Shown here piece after piece: positions 15,922 to 24,596 of a DNA stretch of 64,000 nucleotides. A program made the position numbers and the translations under genes. Location of the stretch: the NCBI GenBank assembly GCA_963794215.1, contig CAWCCQ010000001.1:992001-1056000 (forward strand). Direction: 5' to 3'. Under the pieces are notes generated by a model that had not been told where the DNA came from, did no database searches, and was given only the letters and a program-made list of their open reading frames with translations. The stretch's first letter is position 1. Each line of letters opens with the position of its first letter. The stretch is from DATKRB01 sp963794215. GTDB lineage: Bacteria; Actinomycetota; Acidimicrobiia; Acidimicrobiales; RAAP-2.

Positions 15922-17535
15922 ATGGCAACCCAACAAGCCCACGAGGACCAATTCGCCGGGGACGGCACCGGTGCCAGTGGAGTTCGCGGTGGCCTCGAAC
16001 GACGCTGGGTGACGCTGATCGCTGTCTGCGGCGCCACCTTCATGCTGTTGGTCGACGTCACCATCGTGCAGGTCGCGCTGCCGACAATCCAACGCGAGCT
16101 CGGGGCCAGCTTCAGCGACGAGCAGTGGGTGATCGACGCGTACGCGTTGAGCTTGGCCACATTGATCCTGACGTGGGGATCGACCGCCGACCGCTTCGGC
16201 CGCAAGCGAATCTTCGTGGGTGGGCTGGTGGTGTTCACGGTGGCCTCCCTGCTGTGCGGTCTGGCCACAGGAGCAACGTTCCTGATCTGGGCCCGGGCTT
16301 TGCAGGGCGTCGGCGGGGCCGCGATGTTCGCCACCGGACTCGCCCTCATCGGTCAGGACTTCCGGGGTCCGGAGCTCGGGAAGGCCATCGCCGCTTGGGG
16401 AGCGACGGTCGGCGGGGCGGTGGCGGTGGGGCCACTGGTGGGCGGTCTCCTCACGAGCGGGCTCGGATGGCGCTGGATCTTCTTCGTCAACGTGCCGATC
16501 GGGATCGTGACGGCTTGGCTGTCACTGACGCGCATGGTCAACGTACGCGATCCGGGGGCGACGAGGCTCGACGTCGCCGGATTGGTCACCTTTTCGGGTT
16601 CGATGTTCTTGCTCGTGTTCGGTCTGATCCGTGGCAACGCCGACGGTTGGACGAGCTCGACCATCCTCACGCTGCTCGGCGGTGCAGCCCTGCTGATGGT
16701 CCTGTTCGTGCTGGTCGAGCTGCGGCAGGCACGGCCGATGTTCGATCTCTCGCTGTTTCGCAAGCCCTCGTTCACCGGAGTGTCGGTGGCGACCTTCGCG
16801 ATCGGTGCGGGAATGTTCGCCATGTTTCCCTACCTCACGTTCTACCTACAGGACGATCTGGGCTTCTCCCCGCTCGGTGGGGGTCTGCGCCTGCTCCCCT
16901 CAACGGTCTTGTGCTTCGTGGTGCCACTGGCCTTCCGCTCGGTTGCCGATCGATTGGCGCCGAGGGTGGTGCTCGGTGTTGGCCTGGCTGTCACCGCGGC
17001 CGGCCTGGGAACGATGCTCGAGGTCGACCCCTCTTCGAGCTGGGTGGTGCTCATTCCCGGGCTGCTCCTGACCGGATTGGGCATCGGGCTCGCCAATCCC
17101 GCGATTGCCAGGATCGCGCTAGGCGTGGTTCCGCCCGAGCGCAGCGGCATGGCCTCAGGTATCAGCAACACCTTCCGCGTGGGCGGTTTGGCTACCGGTG
17201 TCGCCGCGCTGGGCGCGATCTTCCAGCAGCGGGTGGCCTCGTCACTGGCCGAGCAACTCCATCGTCCGGCGGCCCAGTTGGCCGCGTCGGTGGCTTCGGG
17301 GGGCGTCCGCGCCGCCGAAGCGGCCGGCGGTCGGAGCGTTGTCGGCCCGGCCCACACGGCATTCGTGTCGGGTCTCCACCTCATCCTTGGAGTGGGGACC
17401 GTGGTGGTGGCCATCGGGGCGGTCGCCGCCTTCACGCTGGTGCGCGCTCGGGACTTCACGGCACGCAACCAGGCGCTCGACGCCGCGCCGTCACCCGCCC
17501 AGGACGACGTGGCCTCCGACGCCACCGCCACGTGA
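15922..17535 (+). CDS. MFS drug-exporter-type transporter (DHA2/EmrB-QacA family)
   Basis: A 537-residue, about 14-helix major facilitator protein. The N-terminus is a soluble tail of 25 residues; helix 1 carries MLLVDVTIVQVALPTIQREL, and the following loops hold the MFS motif A region GSTADRFGRKRIF and LQGVGGAAMFATGLAL. These are typical of H+-coupled multidrug/solute exporters of the DHA2 class. The tail (about 45 residues) is charged and Ala-rich. No Shine-Dalgarno is clear before ATG 15922. No regulator gene is adjacent, and the substrate cannot be predicted. A class II aldolase gene follows 94 bases downstream on the same strand. Confidence 0.88.
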   Translation: MATQQAHEDQFAGDGTGASGVRGGLERRWVTLIAVCGATFMLLVDVTIVQVALPTIQRELGASFSDEQWVIDAYALSLATLILTWGSTADRFGRKRIFVGGLVVFTVASLLCGLATGATFLIWARALQGVGGAAMFATGLALIGQDFRGPELGKAIAAWGATVGGAVAVGPLVGGLLTSGLGWRWIFFVNVPIGIVTAWLSLTRMVNVRDPGATRLDVAGLVTFSGSMFLLVFGLIRGNADGWTSSTILTLLGGAALLMVLFVLVELRQARPMFDLSLFRKPSFTGVSVATFAIGAGMFAMFPYLTFYLQDDLGFSPLGGGLRLLPSTVLCFVVPLAFRSVADRLAPRVVLGVGLAVTAAGLGTMLEVDPSSSWVVLIPGLLLTGLGIGLANPAIARIALGVVPPERSGMASGISNTFRVGGLATGVAALGAIFQQRVASSLAEQLHRPAAQLAASVASGGVRAAEAAGGRSVVGPAHTAFVSGLHLILGVGTVVVAIGAVAAFTLVRARDFTARNQALDAAPSPAQDDVASDATAT

Positions 17536-17629
17536 CCCAGGCGACCTGACGAGACTCGGTTCGAGGCCCGGTGGTGGGACGAGCAGATAACGTTGCGACG
17601 CACTCGACAACAGCCGAACGGGAGTGGTC

Positions 17630-18298
17630 ATGGACAAGGACCTCGTGTCCCAAGTAGTCGAGGTTGCCCAGCGCGTCGTGGCCAGCGGCGCGATCTCGGC
17701 GAACGGTCATGGGAACGTCAGTCTCCGGGTTCCAGGTGCCGAGGAGATTTACTTCACGGCGGGACCCTCCCTTCGCGACCACCCGGCCTCTGCCGTCGTA
17801 CGGATCGGGCTGGATGGCACGCTGCTCGAGGGCCAGCTACCGCCGGTCCAGGGCGCAGTGGTGGCGATGCACACCGCCATCTACCACGACCGCCCCGACG
17901 TGGGCTGTGTGCTGCACACGCACTCGCCCTATGCCACCGCCTACGCTGTAGCCCACCAGCCCATCGGCTGTTGGGTCGAGGCGCTCGCCATGTTCGGATT
18001 GTCCAGTGGCGTGCCGGTTGCCAGCTACGGGCCGCGCGGCTCGGCGCAAGCGGTGTCCAACATCCGCGCCGCGCTGGCGCCAGATGTGCCCGCGGTGCTC
18101 CTCGCCAACCATGGCGTGCTCGTGTTCGATCGAACGCCCGACCTGGCGATCCTGGTCGGAGGGATCGTCGAAGAGGCCGCGCAAGCCGGCATCAACGCCA
18201 GCAGCCTCGGCGGTCCCCAAGAGATTCCCTATGACCTTCGGGCGGCCGCCCTGCAGCGGGCCATGGTCTTCGAAGCCGAAGGCACTCTTCGCGCCTGA
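17630..18298 (+). CDS. Class II aldolase/adducin family protein
   Basis: A 222-residue zinc-dependent class II aldolase-fold protein. ATG 17630 has GGGAG five bases upstream; GTG 17624 is also in frame. The fold's zinc site is visible in HTHSPYATAYAV (His-x-His) with a later His in ANHGVLVF. An early SANGHGNVSLRVPG block corresponds to the phosphate-binding loop. Relatives include L-fuculose-phosphate aldolase, ribulose-5-phosphate 4-epimerase and 3-oxo-tetronate-4-phosphate decarboxylases; sequence alone does not choose among them. The acidic catalytic residue of fuculose-phosphate aldolase falls in a region (QLPPVQGAVVAMHTAIY) where I see no obvious Glu, so a decarboxylase or other role is possible. 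Confidence 0.85.
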   Translation: MDKDLVSQVVEVAQRVVASGAISANGHGNVSLRVPGAEEIYFTAGPSLRDHPASAVVRIGLDGTLLEGQLPPVQGAVVAMHTAIYHDRPDVGCVLHTHSPYATAYAVAHQPIGCWVEALAMFGLSSGVPVASYGPRGSAQAVSNIRAALAPDVPAVLLANHGVLVFDRTPDLAILVGGIVEEAAQAGINASSLGGPQEIPYDLRAAALQRAMVFEAEGTLRA

Positions 18299-18539
18299 CC
18301 TTTACAGCACCGCTCTGGACGGGCGGCCACACGGCCCTTGAGGCGACCGATGACGACCGGCCTGCCCCAGCCGCCCGAGTACGAGTACCGACCGATTGGC
18401 GTTCCACAGCGAGGGTGGTGTGCCACCAGACGGGCACCCCAGCTGGCCACCTTGGACCCGCAGGTGGAATCGACGAAGATGCCCCGAGGACCCAGGTCAC
18501 AGACGCGGGTCTCATTGGCCTCCACGGAAGGGTTGGACG

Positions 18540-21035
18540 GTGAACAGGCTGGTTCTGCGCCTCGCGCACTACCGATTGCGATCTACGTTCAGACGTCGTT
18601 GGGGCGGGTACCTGACGCTGATCCTGTTCGTTGGCCTGGCCGGCGGTCTGGCCATGGGTTCGCTCGCGGCGGCTCGACGCACCCAGTCCTCCTCTCCCCA
18701 GTACCTCCAAGCCACCGATCCCTTCGAGCTTTCGGGATTCACCGCGCAGTTCATCCCCGGTATCTACGGCGAGGGGTACAACCCGACGGTCATCGCCAAG
18801 ATCGCGCACCTCAAACACGTCAGCGGGGTCGGGAGCGTCGTCGGGGTCAATGTCGCCCCAATCGAGCCGAGCGGCGCCATCAAGAATCCCGCGGTTGCCA
18901 CGAGCATGACCTTCGTCGGCGCTCTGGCCAGCAGCTTCGGCGCCCACGGGGAAGGGGTAACCCTGATTGCGGGCCGATTGCCACGAGCGACGGCCGTCCA
19001 CTCCTTCATCGTCGACGAGGCAGCGATGCAGAAGCTTCACCTGCATCTGGGGTCGACAATCACCTTTGGCGTCTTTACCAACGCCCAGACGCAGCTTCCC
19101 GGTATCGGTACCGCCGCGGTGCAGCCTGTCCGTCGGGTCACCGGCCGGCTGGTTGGGATCTTCACGACCCCTGAGCATCTGGTCGAAGATGATGTCGACG
19201 CATCGACCGGCAACGTGGTCTTCACCCCAGCCTTCACTGCTGACTTTCTGAAGTGCTGCACGGACTTCACGCTCACCGATGTCGCCGTGCGGGGAAACAG
19301 CGCGATCATCGCCCAGGTCGCCCGCCAAGCGCTGCAGCTTGTTCCGCGTGGGTCATCTCCCTTCACGGGTACCGCGGCCACCACCGCCAAAGCCGAGCGG
19401 GCGATCAAGCCCGAGTCGATCGCCCTCGGTGCATTCGGAGCCATCGTGGCCTTGGCCGCGCTGTTGATCGCGGGACAGCTCATCGGGCGCCACTATCGGC
19501 GCGGGGTCGGCGAGGCCGCCACGATGAGAGCGCTCGGTGCCGATCCCACGATGACGGCCGCCGAGGGGCTCCTCGGTGCCCTCGGCGCGATCGTCCTCGG
19601 CGCACTCCTGGCGGCGGCGGTCGCCGTTGCGCTTTCCCCCCTGGCGCCACTCGGGGGCGTCACCTTCGACTGGACGGTGCTCGGGGCCGGTGTCGCCGTC
19701 TTGGTGCTCACCCTCGGTGCCCTCTCCGTGGCGTTCGCATATCGTTACTCGCCACGCCGGATAGCCCAGAAGTCGGAGGCTATCCTCGAGACCAGTCCGC
19801 AATTCGTGTCGGGGGTGTCCACCGTGCTCCCCGGTCCCGCCCTCGTTGGCGTGCGGTTCGCGGTCGAGCCAGGTCGCCGCGTGGACACAGTTCCGGTTCG
19901 CTCAGTGATCTTCGGGGTTGTCCTAGCGATGATCGTGGTGATGTCCACCGTCATCTTCGGAGCCAGTCTCAACTCGCTGGTGTCCCATCCGAGCCTCTAC
20001 GGTTGGAACTGGAATTTCGAGATCGACTCGGAGTTCGGAACCGGAAACATTCCCCAAGCACATGTCGCCACCCTCTTGGCGCGCGATCATGACGTCGCAT
20101 CCTGGAGTGTCGCGTATTTCGAAACTCCGGTCATTGACGGGTTGGTCGTGCCGGTCGTTGGCCAGCGCCCCGGTGCCTCTGTCGCTCCCCCGACATTGAC
20201 GGGGCACGGACTCGAGGGTTCGAACCAAATCGTCCTGGGGGCGGTGACCCTGGCCAGCCTGCACAAGCACATTGGTGACATGGTCACCGTACAAAGCGAT
20301 GTCCCAGGAACCAAGCAGGTGCAAACCGCACACCTCCGGATTGTTGGTTCGGCAACGATGCCCACGATCGGACAGGGCACGTCGATCCATCTCGAGATGG
20401 GGACCGGCGCCGTCGTTCCGTACACGGTCATCCCCGTCAGACTCCGTGATCCCCCCACTCCGGACACGCCAGGGGGTCCCGATGCCATCTTCGTACGACT
20501 AAAGCCGGGCGTTCAGCCTGCGGCAGCTCTCCCGCAACTGCGCCGCATCGCCGCGGCAAGCGAAAATCTCGACAACGATGGCGTAGTGGTCGACTCGGTG
20601 GAACACCCCGCGGAGATCGTGAACTACAAGACGTTGGGGGCGACCCCCGCGGCCTTGGGAGCGGCGCTCGCTGCGGGCACCGCGATCGGGCTGGGACTGA
20701 CCTTGGTCGCGTCGGTCCGTCGACGCCGACGGGACCTAGCACTGCTCAAGACGCTCGGCTTCACGAAACGACAGCTCGGCGTGGTCGTCGCCTGTCAGGC
20801 AACGGTGGCGGTCACTTTGGGCGTGCTGGTCGGGGTGCCGCTGGGTAGCGTGTCGGGCCGGTATCTGTGGAATCTGTTCGCCAACGACATCCACGCAGTC
20901 CCTGCCCCCGACGTATCGGCCCTCGCCGTTGGCCTCATCGCACTGGGCGCCGTCGCCCTCGCCAACATCGTGGCGCTCATCCCCGGACAGATCGCCGCCC
21001 GAACGTCGATCGCGCCGCTGCTGCGGGCCGACTGA
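18540..21035 (+). CDS. ABC transporter permease of the FtsX/MacB-like type
   Basis: An 831-residue permease starting at GTG 18540 with GGAAGGG upstream. It has an N-terminal helix (about 22-45) followed by a large extracytoplasmic domain (MacB periplasmic-core-like), then three helices near residues 300-420 (first FtsX domain), a further helix near 455-475, a second extracytoplasmic domain, and three C-terminal helices (from about 700) with RRRRDLALLKTLGFTKRQLG, the typical FtsX loop. Such proteins export lipids, lipoproteins or peptides, or transmit signals by mechanotransmission, with a separate ATPase. No ATPase gene of the LolD/MacB kind is adjacent, so its partner must be elsewhere. Confidence 0.88.
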   Translation: MNRLVLRLAHYRLRSTFRRRWGGYLTLILFVGLAGGLAMGSLAAARRTQSSSPQYLQATDPFELSGFTAQFIPGIYGEGYNPTVIAKIAHLKHVSGVGSVVGVNVAPIEPSGAIKNPAVATSMTFVGALASSFGAHGEGVTLIAGRLPRATAVHSFIVDEAAMQKLHLHLGSTITFGVFTNAQTQLPGIGTAAVQPVRRVTGRLVGIFTTPEHLVEDDVDASTGNVVFTPAFTADFLKCCTDFTLTDVAVRGNSAIIAQVARQALQLVPRGSSPFTGTAATTAKAERAIKPESIALGAFGAIVALAALLIAGQLIGRHYRRGVGEAATMRALGADPTMTAAEGLLGALGAIVLGALLAAAVAVALSPLAPLGGVTFDWTVLGAGVAVLVLTLGALSVAFAYRYSPRRIAQKSEAILETSPQFVSGVSTVLPGPALVGVRFAVEPGRRVDTVPVRSVIFGVVLAMIVVMSTVIFGASLNSLVSHPSLYGWNWNFEIDSEFGTGNIPQAHVATLLARDHDVASWSVAYFETPVIDGLVVPVVGQRPGASVAPPTLTGHGLEGSNQIVLGAVTLASLHKHIGDMVTVQSDVPGTKQVQTAHLRIVGSATMPTIGQGTSIHLEMGTGAVVPYTVIPVRLRDPPTPDTPGGPDAIFVRLKPGVQPAAALPQLRRIAAASENLDNDGVVVDSVEHPAEIVNYKTLGATPAALGAALAAGTAIGLGLTLVASVRRRRRDLALLKTLGFTKRQLGVVVACQATVAVTLGVLVGVPLGSVSGRYLWNLFANDIHAVPAPDVSALAVGLIALGAVALANIVALIPGQIAARTSIAPLLRAD

Positions 21036-21155
21036 GCGTCACCGTCCCCGACGAGATCAGACTCCTGAAGGATGGCGGCGGCAACGTACCCATCGAGCAC
21101 TGACGTCCACTCCTCCGAGTTGATCCCCGCCCACGTAAGCATTACGCGACGCGAC

Positions 21156-21199
21156 GATGACCTAAGGGTGAAATACCGGTGACATTCTGGTGACACGCC
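21156..21199 (+). promoter_or_regulatory. PHO-box-like array of 11-bp direct repeats
   Basis: Three consecutive 11-mers begin with GGTGA: GGTGAAATACC (21167-21177), GGTGACATTCT (21178-21188), GGTGACACGCC (21189-21199). A weaker copy, GATGACCTAAG, precedes at 21156-21166. On the other strand the units read TGTCACC/TTTCACC, close to the actinobacterial PhoP consensus of 11-bp direct repeats with a GTTCACC-type core. The array lies just upstream of a phoU-family gene, so control by PhoR-PhoP under phosphate limitation is likely. Confidence 0.7.
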
Positions 21200-21242
21200 A
21201 GTAGCCCAGAGGCGCCACCTGGCAACGGGGCAGCCATGCTCG

Positions 21243-22088
21243 TTGGATTTGCTCCCCCCGCCCAACAGCGGCGCAATTCTGAGCCCGATCAGCGATACCC
21301 TGGCTTTCGTGGCATTCAAGCTCGGCGTTAGTAGCCGACAGGTCGCCGCGCCTCCACGCGACGGGCATCACCTCGAGAGCGACGAGGCGCCGGTGGCTCC
21401 CAGCTCACCGCTGATCGCCGCGGCAACGGGTAGCTGGCGTTCCCCGATCCCGCCCACGTTGGCAGAGATCGACCGCATCTTCGTACAAGTTTTCGCCATG
21501 GTGGGCGAGGCAATAGCCGGCGCCACCCACGCATTGTTGACCGGTGATCGCGAGGCCGCCAAGCAACTGATGGAGCGCGATGCCACGGTCGACGTGCTCA
21601 CGTTCAAGGTCGGGAGTTTGGCCGAGCGTCAGTTGCTGTCGGAGGGAATCGACGTCGGGGAACGCCGCGAATTGCTCGCGGTGCTGCGGATGCTGCCCGA
21701 TCTCGAACGCAACGGCGATCTCGCCGCGCACATCGCGCGCCGCGCTGCCCGAGGCCTCGGGGCGGAGATGTCGTTGCGGAGCCGGGGACTGGTGGAGCGT
21801 ATGGGCGAAGTGGCCGCCACCATCTGGCACAGCACCGCGGACGCATTCGCCGAGCGATCGGTCGCGGTAGCCAAGCATGTGGACGACCTCGACGACGAAT
21901 TGGACGATCTGCACGTCACGCTCACCGCAGAGCTTGTGGCGGGCACGATGGCCGTACCGGTGGCCATCGAGCTCGCCATGATCGCCCGCTTCTACGAGCG
22001 CTTCGGCGACCACGCGGTCATTCTGGCCCGTCGCATGGTGGCGCTGGTCGGCGGAGGTCCCGAACCGGGGACCTCCGGCCCCGACTGA
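21243..22088 (+). CDS. phoU: PhoU-family protein
   Basis: PhoU proteins damp signalling from PhoR and the PstSCAB phosphate transporter. The 281-residue frame opens at TTG 21243; the true start is not certain (GTG 21309 is another choice) and the first 65 residues are unlike PhoU. From about residue 70 it is helical and has the two PhoU three-helix units: EIDRIFVQVFAMVGEAIAGA, DREAAKQLMERDATVD, VLRMLPDLERNGDLAAHIAR (the E/D-x-x-R-x-x-D metal motif region), and AIELAMIARFYERFGDHAVIL, the second such motif. The PHO-box-like array upstream supports a phosphate regulon role. No pst gene lies in the window. Confidence 0.85.
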   Translation: MDLLPPPNSGAILSPISDTLAFVAFKLGVSSRQVAAPPRDGHHLESDEAPVAPSSPLIAAATGSWRSPIPPTLAEIDRIFVQVFAMVGEAIAGATHALLTGDREAAKQLMERDATVDVLTFKVGSLAERQLLSEGIDVGERRELLAVLRMLPDLERNGDLAAHIARRAARGLGAEMSLRSRGLVERMGEVAATIWHSTADAFAERSVAVAKHVDDLDDELDDLHVTLTAELVAGTMAVPVAIELAMIARFYERFGDHAVILARRMVALVGGGPEPGTSGPD

Positions 22089-22228
22089 GGCTTGCCGTGT
22101 GCTCGGCGAGCCACTCGTCGGTTCTCTCGTCTGTCACGTCAGTTCAGCGTGCCCGCGCGGCGCGCTGCGCCGACATCTCTGGCGCAGCGCTCTAGCCCGC
22201 CGGGACGGGGCGGGACCGGACGGGTTGC

Positions 22229-23446
22229 CTACACGATGATCCCCGTATCCCTATAGCGGGCGATGTCGTCGGCGGCGTAACCCAGCTCGGAGAGAATCTC
22301 CTCGGAGTGCTCGCCGAAATCAGGGGCCCGAGGTGGATCGCCGGCTTCCTCGTCGAAGAGGATCGGCGGCACCGGCACCTTCAGGCCGCCGTCGGGGTAG
22401 TCCACGTGTCGAAGGAACCCGTTCGCAAGGACCTGGGGATCGGTGTACATCTCTTCGGGCGTCTGCACGGGCGACCACGCGCCCTTGGCAGTCACCAAGA
22501 TCTGCTTCCACTCCTCGAGCGTCTTGTCGGCGAAGATCTCGTCGAGGAGCGCGGTCCCGGTGCTCGCGTGAGCCATCCGATCCGTCCCGTGCGCGAACCG
22601 CGGATCCGTTCCCAGATCCGGTCGGCCCAAGTGGTCGCAGAGGTCGACCCAGTCGCTGTCAGAGTCGCCCAGAAACAAGACGTTGAGGAACCGGTTGTCC
22701 TTCGTCTGGTACGTGTTCATGCTCGGCGGCGCCAGTGCGTGCCCCGGCGGCGGCGTTGCCCGTGTGAACACGCGTTCGGGTTGGCCCGGGAACTGGCGTG
22801 GGATGATCGCGGGGCCGTTGAACCACGTGGCCGTGCCCAGGAGCGATCCGTCAACGACAGGCGACTCGCCGGTGCGCTCGCGTTGGAGCAACGCGGCACA
22901 GATACCGCCGGCCAGCGTCATTCCTGACATTCCGTCGCCATGCCCGACCATGCCGGTCGGCCAGGTCGCGCCCGACACGTCCATCGTCGACTGCGCTAGC
23001 GACCCACGGCACCACCAAGTGATGCCGTCGTACCCGGGACGCTCACGTTCGGGACCCTTGGGGCCCTGGCCACTCCCCCGTGCGTAGATGATCCGGGGAT
23101 TGATGGCACGAATGTCCTCGACGTCGATCCGCAGCTTCTTCCTCGTCGCGGGAAGATAGCTCGTGAGGAAGACGTCGGCCTCCGCGGCCAGTTTGTAGAT
23201 GACCTCCCGCCCCTCTTCGGTGGACAGGTTCAGCGCGATCGAACGCTTTCCCCGGCTGTAGTGCTTGAAGAACCAGCTGGCTCCTCCCGGTTCGAGCGTC
23301 CCCCCGAGCAGGCGCATGGGATCGGGGGCCGTCGGGCTCTCGACCTTCACGACCTGGGCACCCCAATGGGCGAGCACCCCACCCGCCGACGGCACAAATG
23401 CCCACGCCGTGACGTCGACAACCTTGATCCCCTCGAGCACGTTCAT
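22229..23446 (-). CDS. CoA-transferase family III (CaiB/BaiF) protein
   Basis: A 405-residue protein from ATG 23446, chosen because AAGGGAG lies just upstream and MNVLEGIKVVDVTAW matches the usual family start; the frame runs open to 24106 but overlaps the hydrolase gene. Motifs are VLAHWGAQVVKVESP, GKRSIALNLSTEEGREV, ARGSGQGPKGPE, GMVGHGDGMSGMTLAGGICA with the conserved Asp of transferases, and APSMNTYQTKDNRFLNV. Family members move CoA between carboxylic acids, so it may activate or recycle a catabolic acid made by the neighbouring molybdenum hydroxylase and hydrolase. It lies 145 bases downstream of the alpha/beta hydrolase on the same strand, and the gap has its own direct repeat, suggesting separate control. 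Confidence 0.88.
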   Translation of the reverse strand: MNVLEGIKVVDVTAWAFVPSAGGVLAHWGAQVVKVESPTAPDPMRLLGGTLEPGGASWFFKHYSRGKRSIALNLSTEEGREVIYKLAAEADVFLTSYLPATRKKLRIDVEDIRAINPRIIYARGSGQGPKGPERERPGYDGITWWCRGSLAQSTMDVSGATWPTGMVGHGDGMSGMTLAGGICAALLQRERTGESPVVDGSLLGTATWFNGPAIIPRQFPGQPERVFTRATPPPGHALAPPSMNTYQTKDNRFLNVLFLGDSDSDWVDLCDHLGRPDLGTDPRFAHGTDRMAHASTGTALLDEIFADKTLEEWKQILVTAKGAWSPVQTPEEMYTDPQVLANGFLRHVDYPDGGLKVPVPPILFDEEAGDPPRAPDFGEHSEEILSELGYAADDIARYRDTGIIV

Positions 23447-23481
23447 CAACGCTCCCTTGTAAATCGTTGGGCGAATAATCG

Positions 23482-23502
23482 GTGATGCATTGAGTGATGC
23501 AA
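23482..23502 (-). promoter_or_regulatory. Direct repeat upstream of the CoA-transferase gene
   Basis: GTGATGCAT (23482-23490) and GTGATGCAA (23494-23502) repeat with 12-bp period in a less GC-rich patch, 36-56 bases before the CoA-transferase start. It may be a regulator site. No cognate regulator gene is adjacent. Confidence 0.3.
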
Positions 23503-23591
23503 TTGTCGATGCGGTGGATACGGCGCACCGAGTCTGGCATACCGTGCACACCGACAGCTCGGGTGCGCGATGTTCAGCGCGCCAGGTGCGC

Positions 23592-24596
23592 CTAGGTTCT
23601 CGCGTCGCTGTTGGTATCGGCAACGACGACGGCCCACGCGCGCAGGCGCCGCCAGAGATGTTCTCTGGTCGGGGCGAAGTTGTGCATGTGCGCCATCTTC
23701 GAGAACACGCAGACCGTGACGTCGTGCGAGCTCCGATAGGCAGAGGGCTCGGACCATGGGTCGCCCACGACGTCGATCTCGCCACACGCCACGAGCACCG
23801 GCGCACCGATGCCCGCGGCTTCGACGGCAACCACGCCAGGTTCGAGCGGGTTGCGCACAGCGACTGCCGGGCCGCCTGGCGCGTTGTTCGCGCCCCACGC
23901 TTTCGTCGACCCCATGGTCCCTGCCGGTCGTGCCATGTCCATGACGACGAGGTCGGCGGGCTCGTCGTCATGGTGGAACCAACGCCGCATCGGGTGGTCC
24001 ATGCCGTCCCCGGCGGTACCGGACGCGACGGCCGCGAGATCGACGTCGGGAGGCCACGGGGGCAGCGTCTGGATACCACTCCAACCGAGCATGGCGACTG
24101 CGTCAAAGACGGGGTCCGCCGATTGCCCGATAGTCAGCACGAAGCCCCCGTAGGACTGGCCCAGCCCTATCGCGCACGCCGGTTGGACCGGGCCGTAGTC
24201 CGGGTGAAGTTCCCCAGTGCTCAGGCGCCGCAGCGCCTCCCGTGCGGCGGCGGCGTTGGCCCGGCCCACAGCTTCGAAGTCGAGGGCTTCAGTTGGCACA
24301 TCACTGTCCCCGACTCCGAGGTGATCGCAGCAGACGAAGATGTCCCCCGCAACCGCATGGAATTCCGCCTGACTGTAGCCGTCATAACCCTGGGGTTGCA
24401 GGTCGTAATAGTGGCGGCTGTATCCGCCGCCGGGGTACCCGAAATAGACGACCGGCCGCTCGGCAAGTCGGTCGGGATCGGCGAGCACGACCGTGACCGC
24501 TACGTGGAGATCCTCACCACTCGGCACCGCCGCGCCGACATCGAGCCTCAGGTCGACTCGCCGCACGACGTCCCTCGACTTCTCGGTGTCACTCAC
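23592..24596 (-). CDS. Alpha/beta hydrolase
   Basis: A 334-residue hydrolase-fold protein. The nucleophile elbow is GLGQSYGGF, with Ser in the G-x-S-x-G-like turn; the acid is probably the Asp in ACGEIDVVGDP and the base the His in MAHMHNFAP near residue 310. An early VVYFGYPGGGYSRHYYD holds the oxyanion-side HG-like loop, and CCDHLGVGDSD follows. The start overlaps the stop of the molybdenum hydroxylase large-subunit gene by 8 bases, so both are likely one operon. It could cleave an ester, lactone or thioester of the pathway; the sequence does not say which. Confidence 0.82.
   Translation of the reverse strand: MSDTEKSRDVVRRVDLRLDVGAAVPSGEDLHVAVTVVLADPDRLAERPVVYFGYPGGGYSRHYYDLQPQGYDGYSQAEFHAVAGDIFVCCDHLGVGDSDVPTEALDFEAVGRANAAAAREALRRLSTGELHPDYGPVQPACAIGLGQSYGGFVLTIGQSADPVFDAVAMLGWSGIQTLPPWPPDVDLAAVASGTAGDGMDHPMRRWFHHDDEPADLVVMDMARPAGTMGSTKAWGANNAPGGPAVAVRNPLEPGVVAVEAAGIGAPVLVACGEIDVVGDPWSEPSAYRSSHDVTVCVFSKMAHMHNFAPTREHLWRRLRAWAVVVADTNSDART

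Noticed and set aside
18192..19328. 378-residue minus-strand frame
   Set aside because: It is antisense to the FtsX-like permease and has low-complexity, charged content.
23447..24106. N-terminal extension of the CoA-transferase frame
   Set aside because: It overlaps the alpha/beta hydrolase, reads as Arg/Ser-rich shadow sequence, and ATG 23446 has a good ribosome site.
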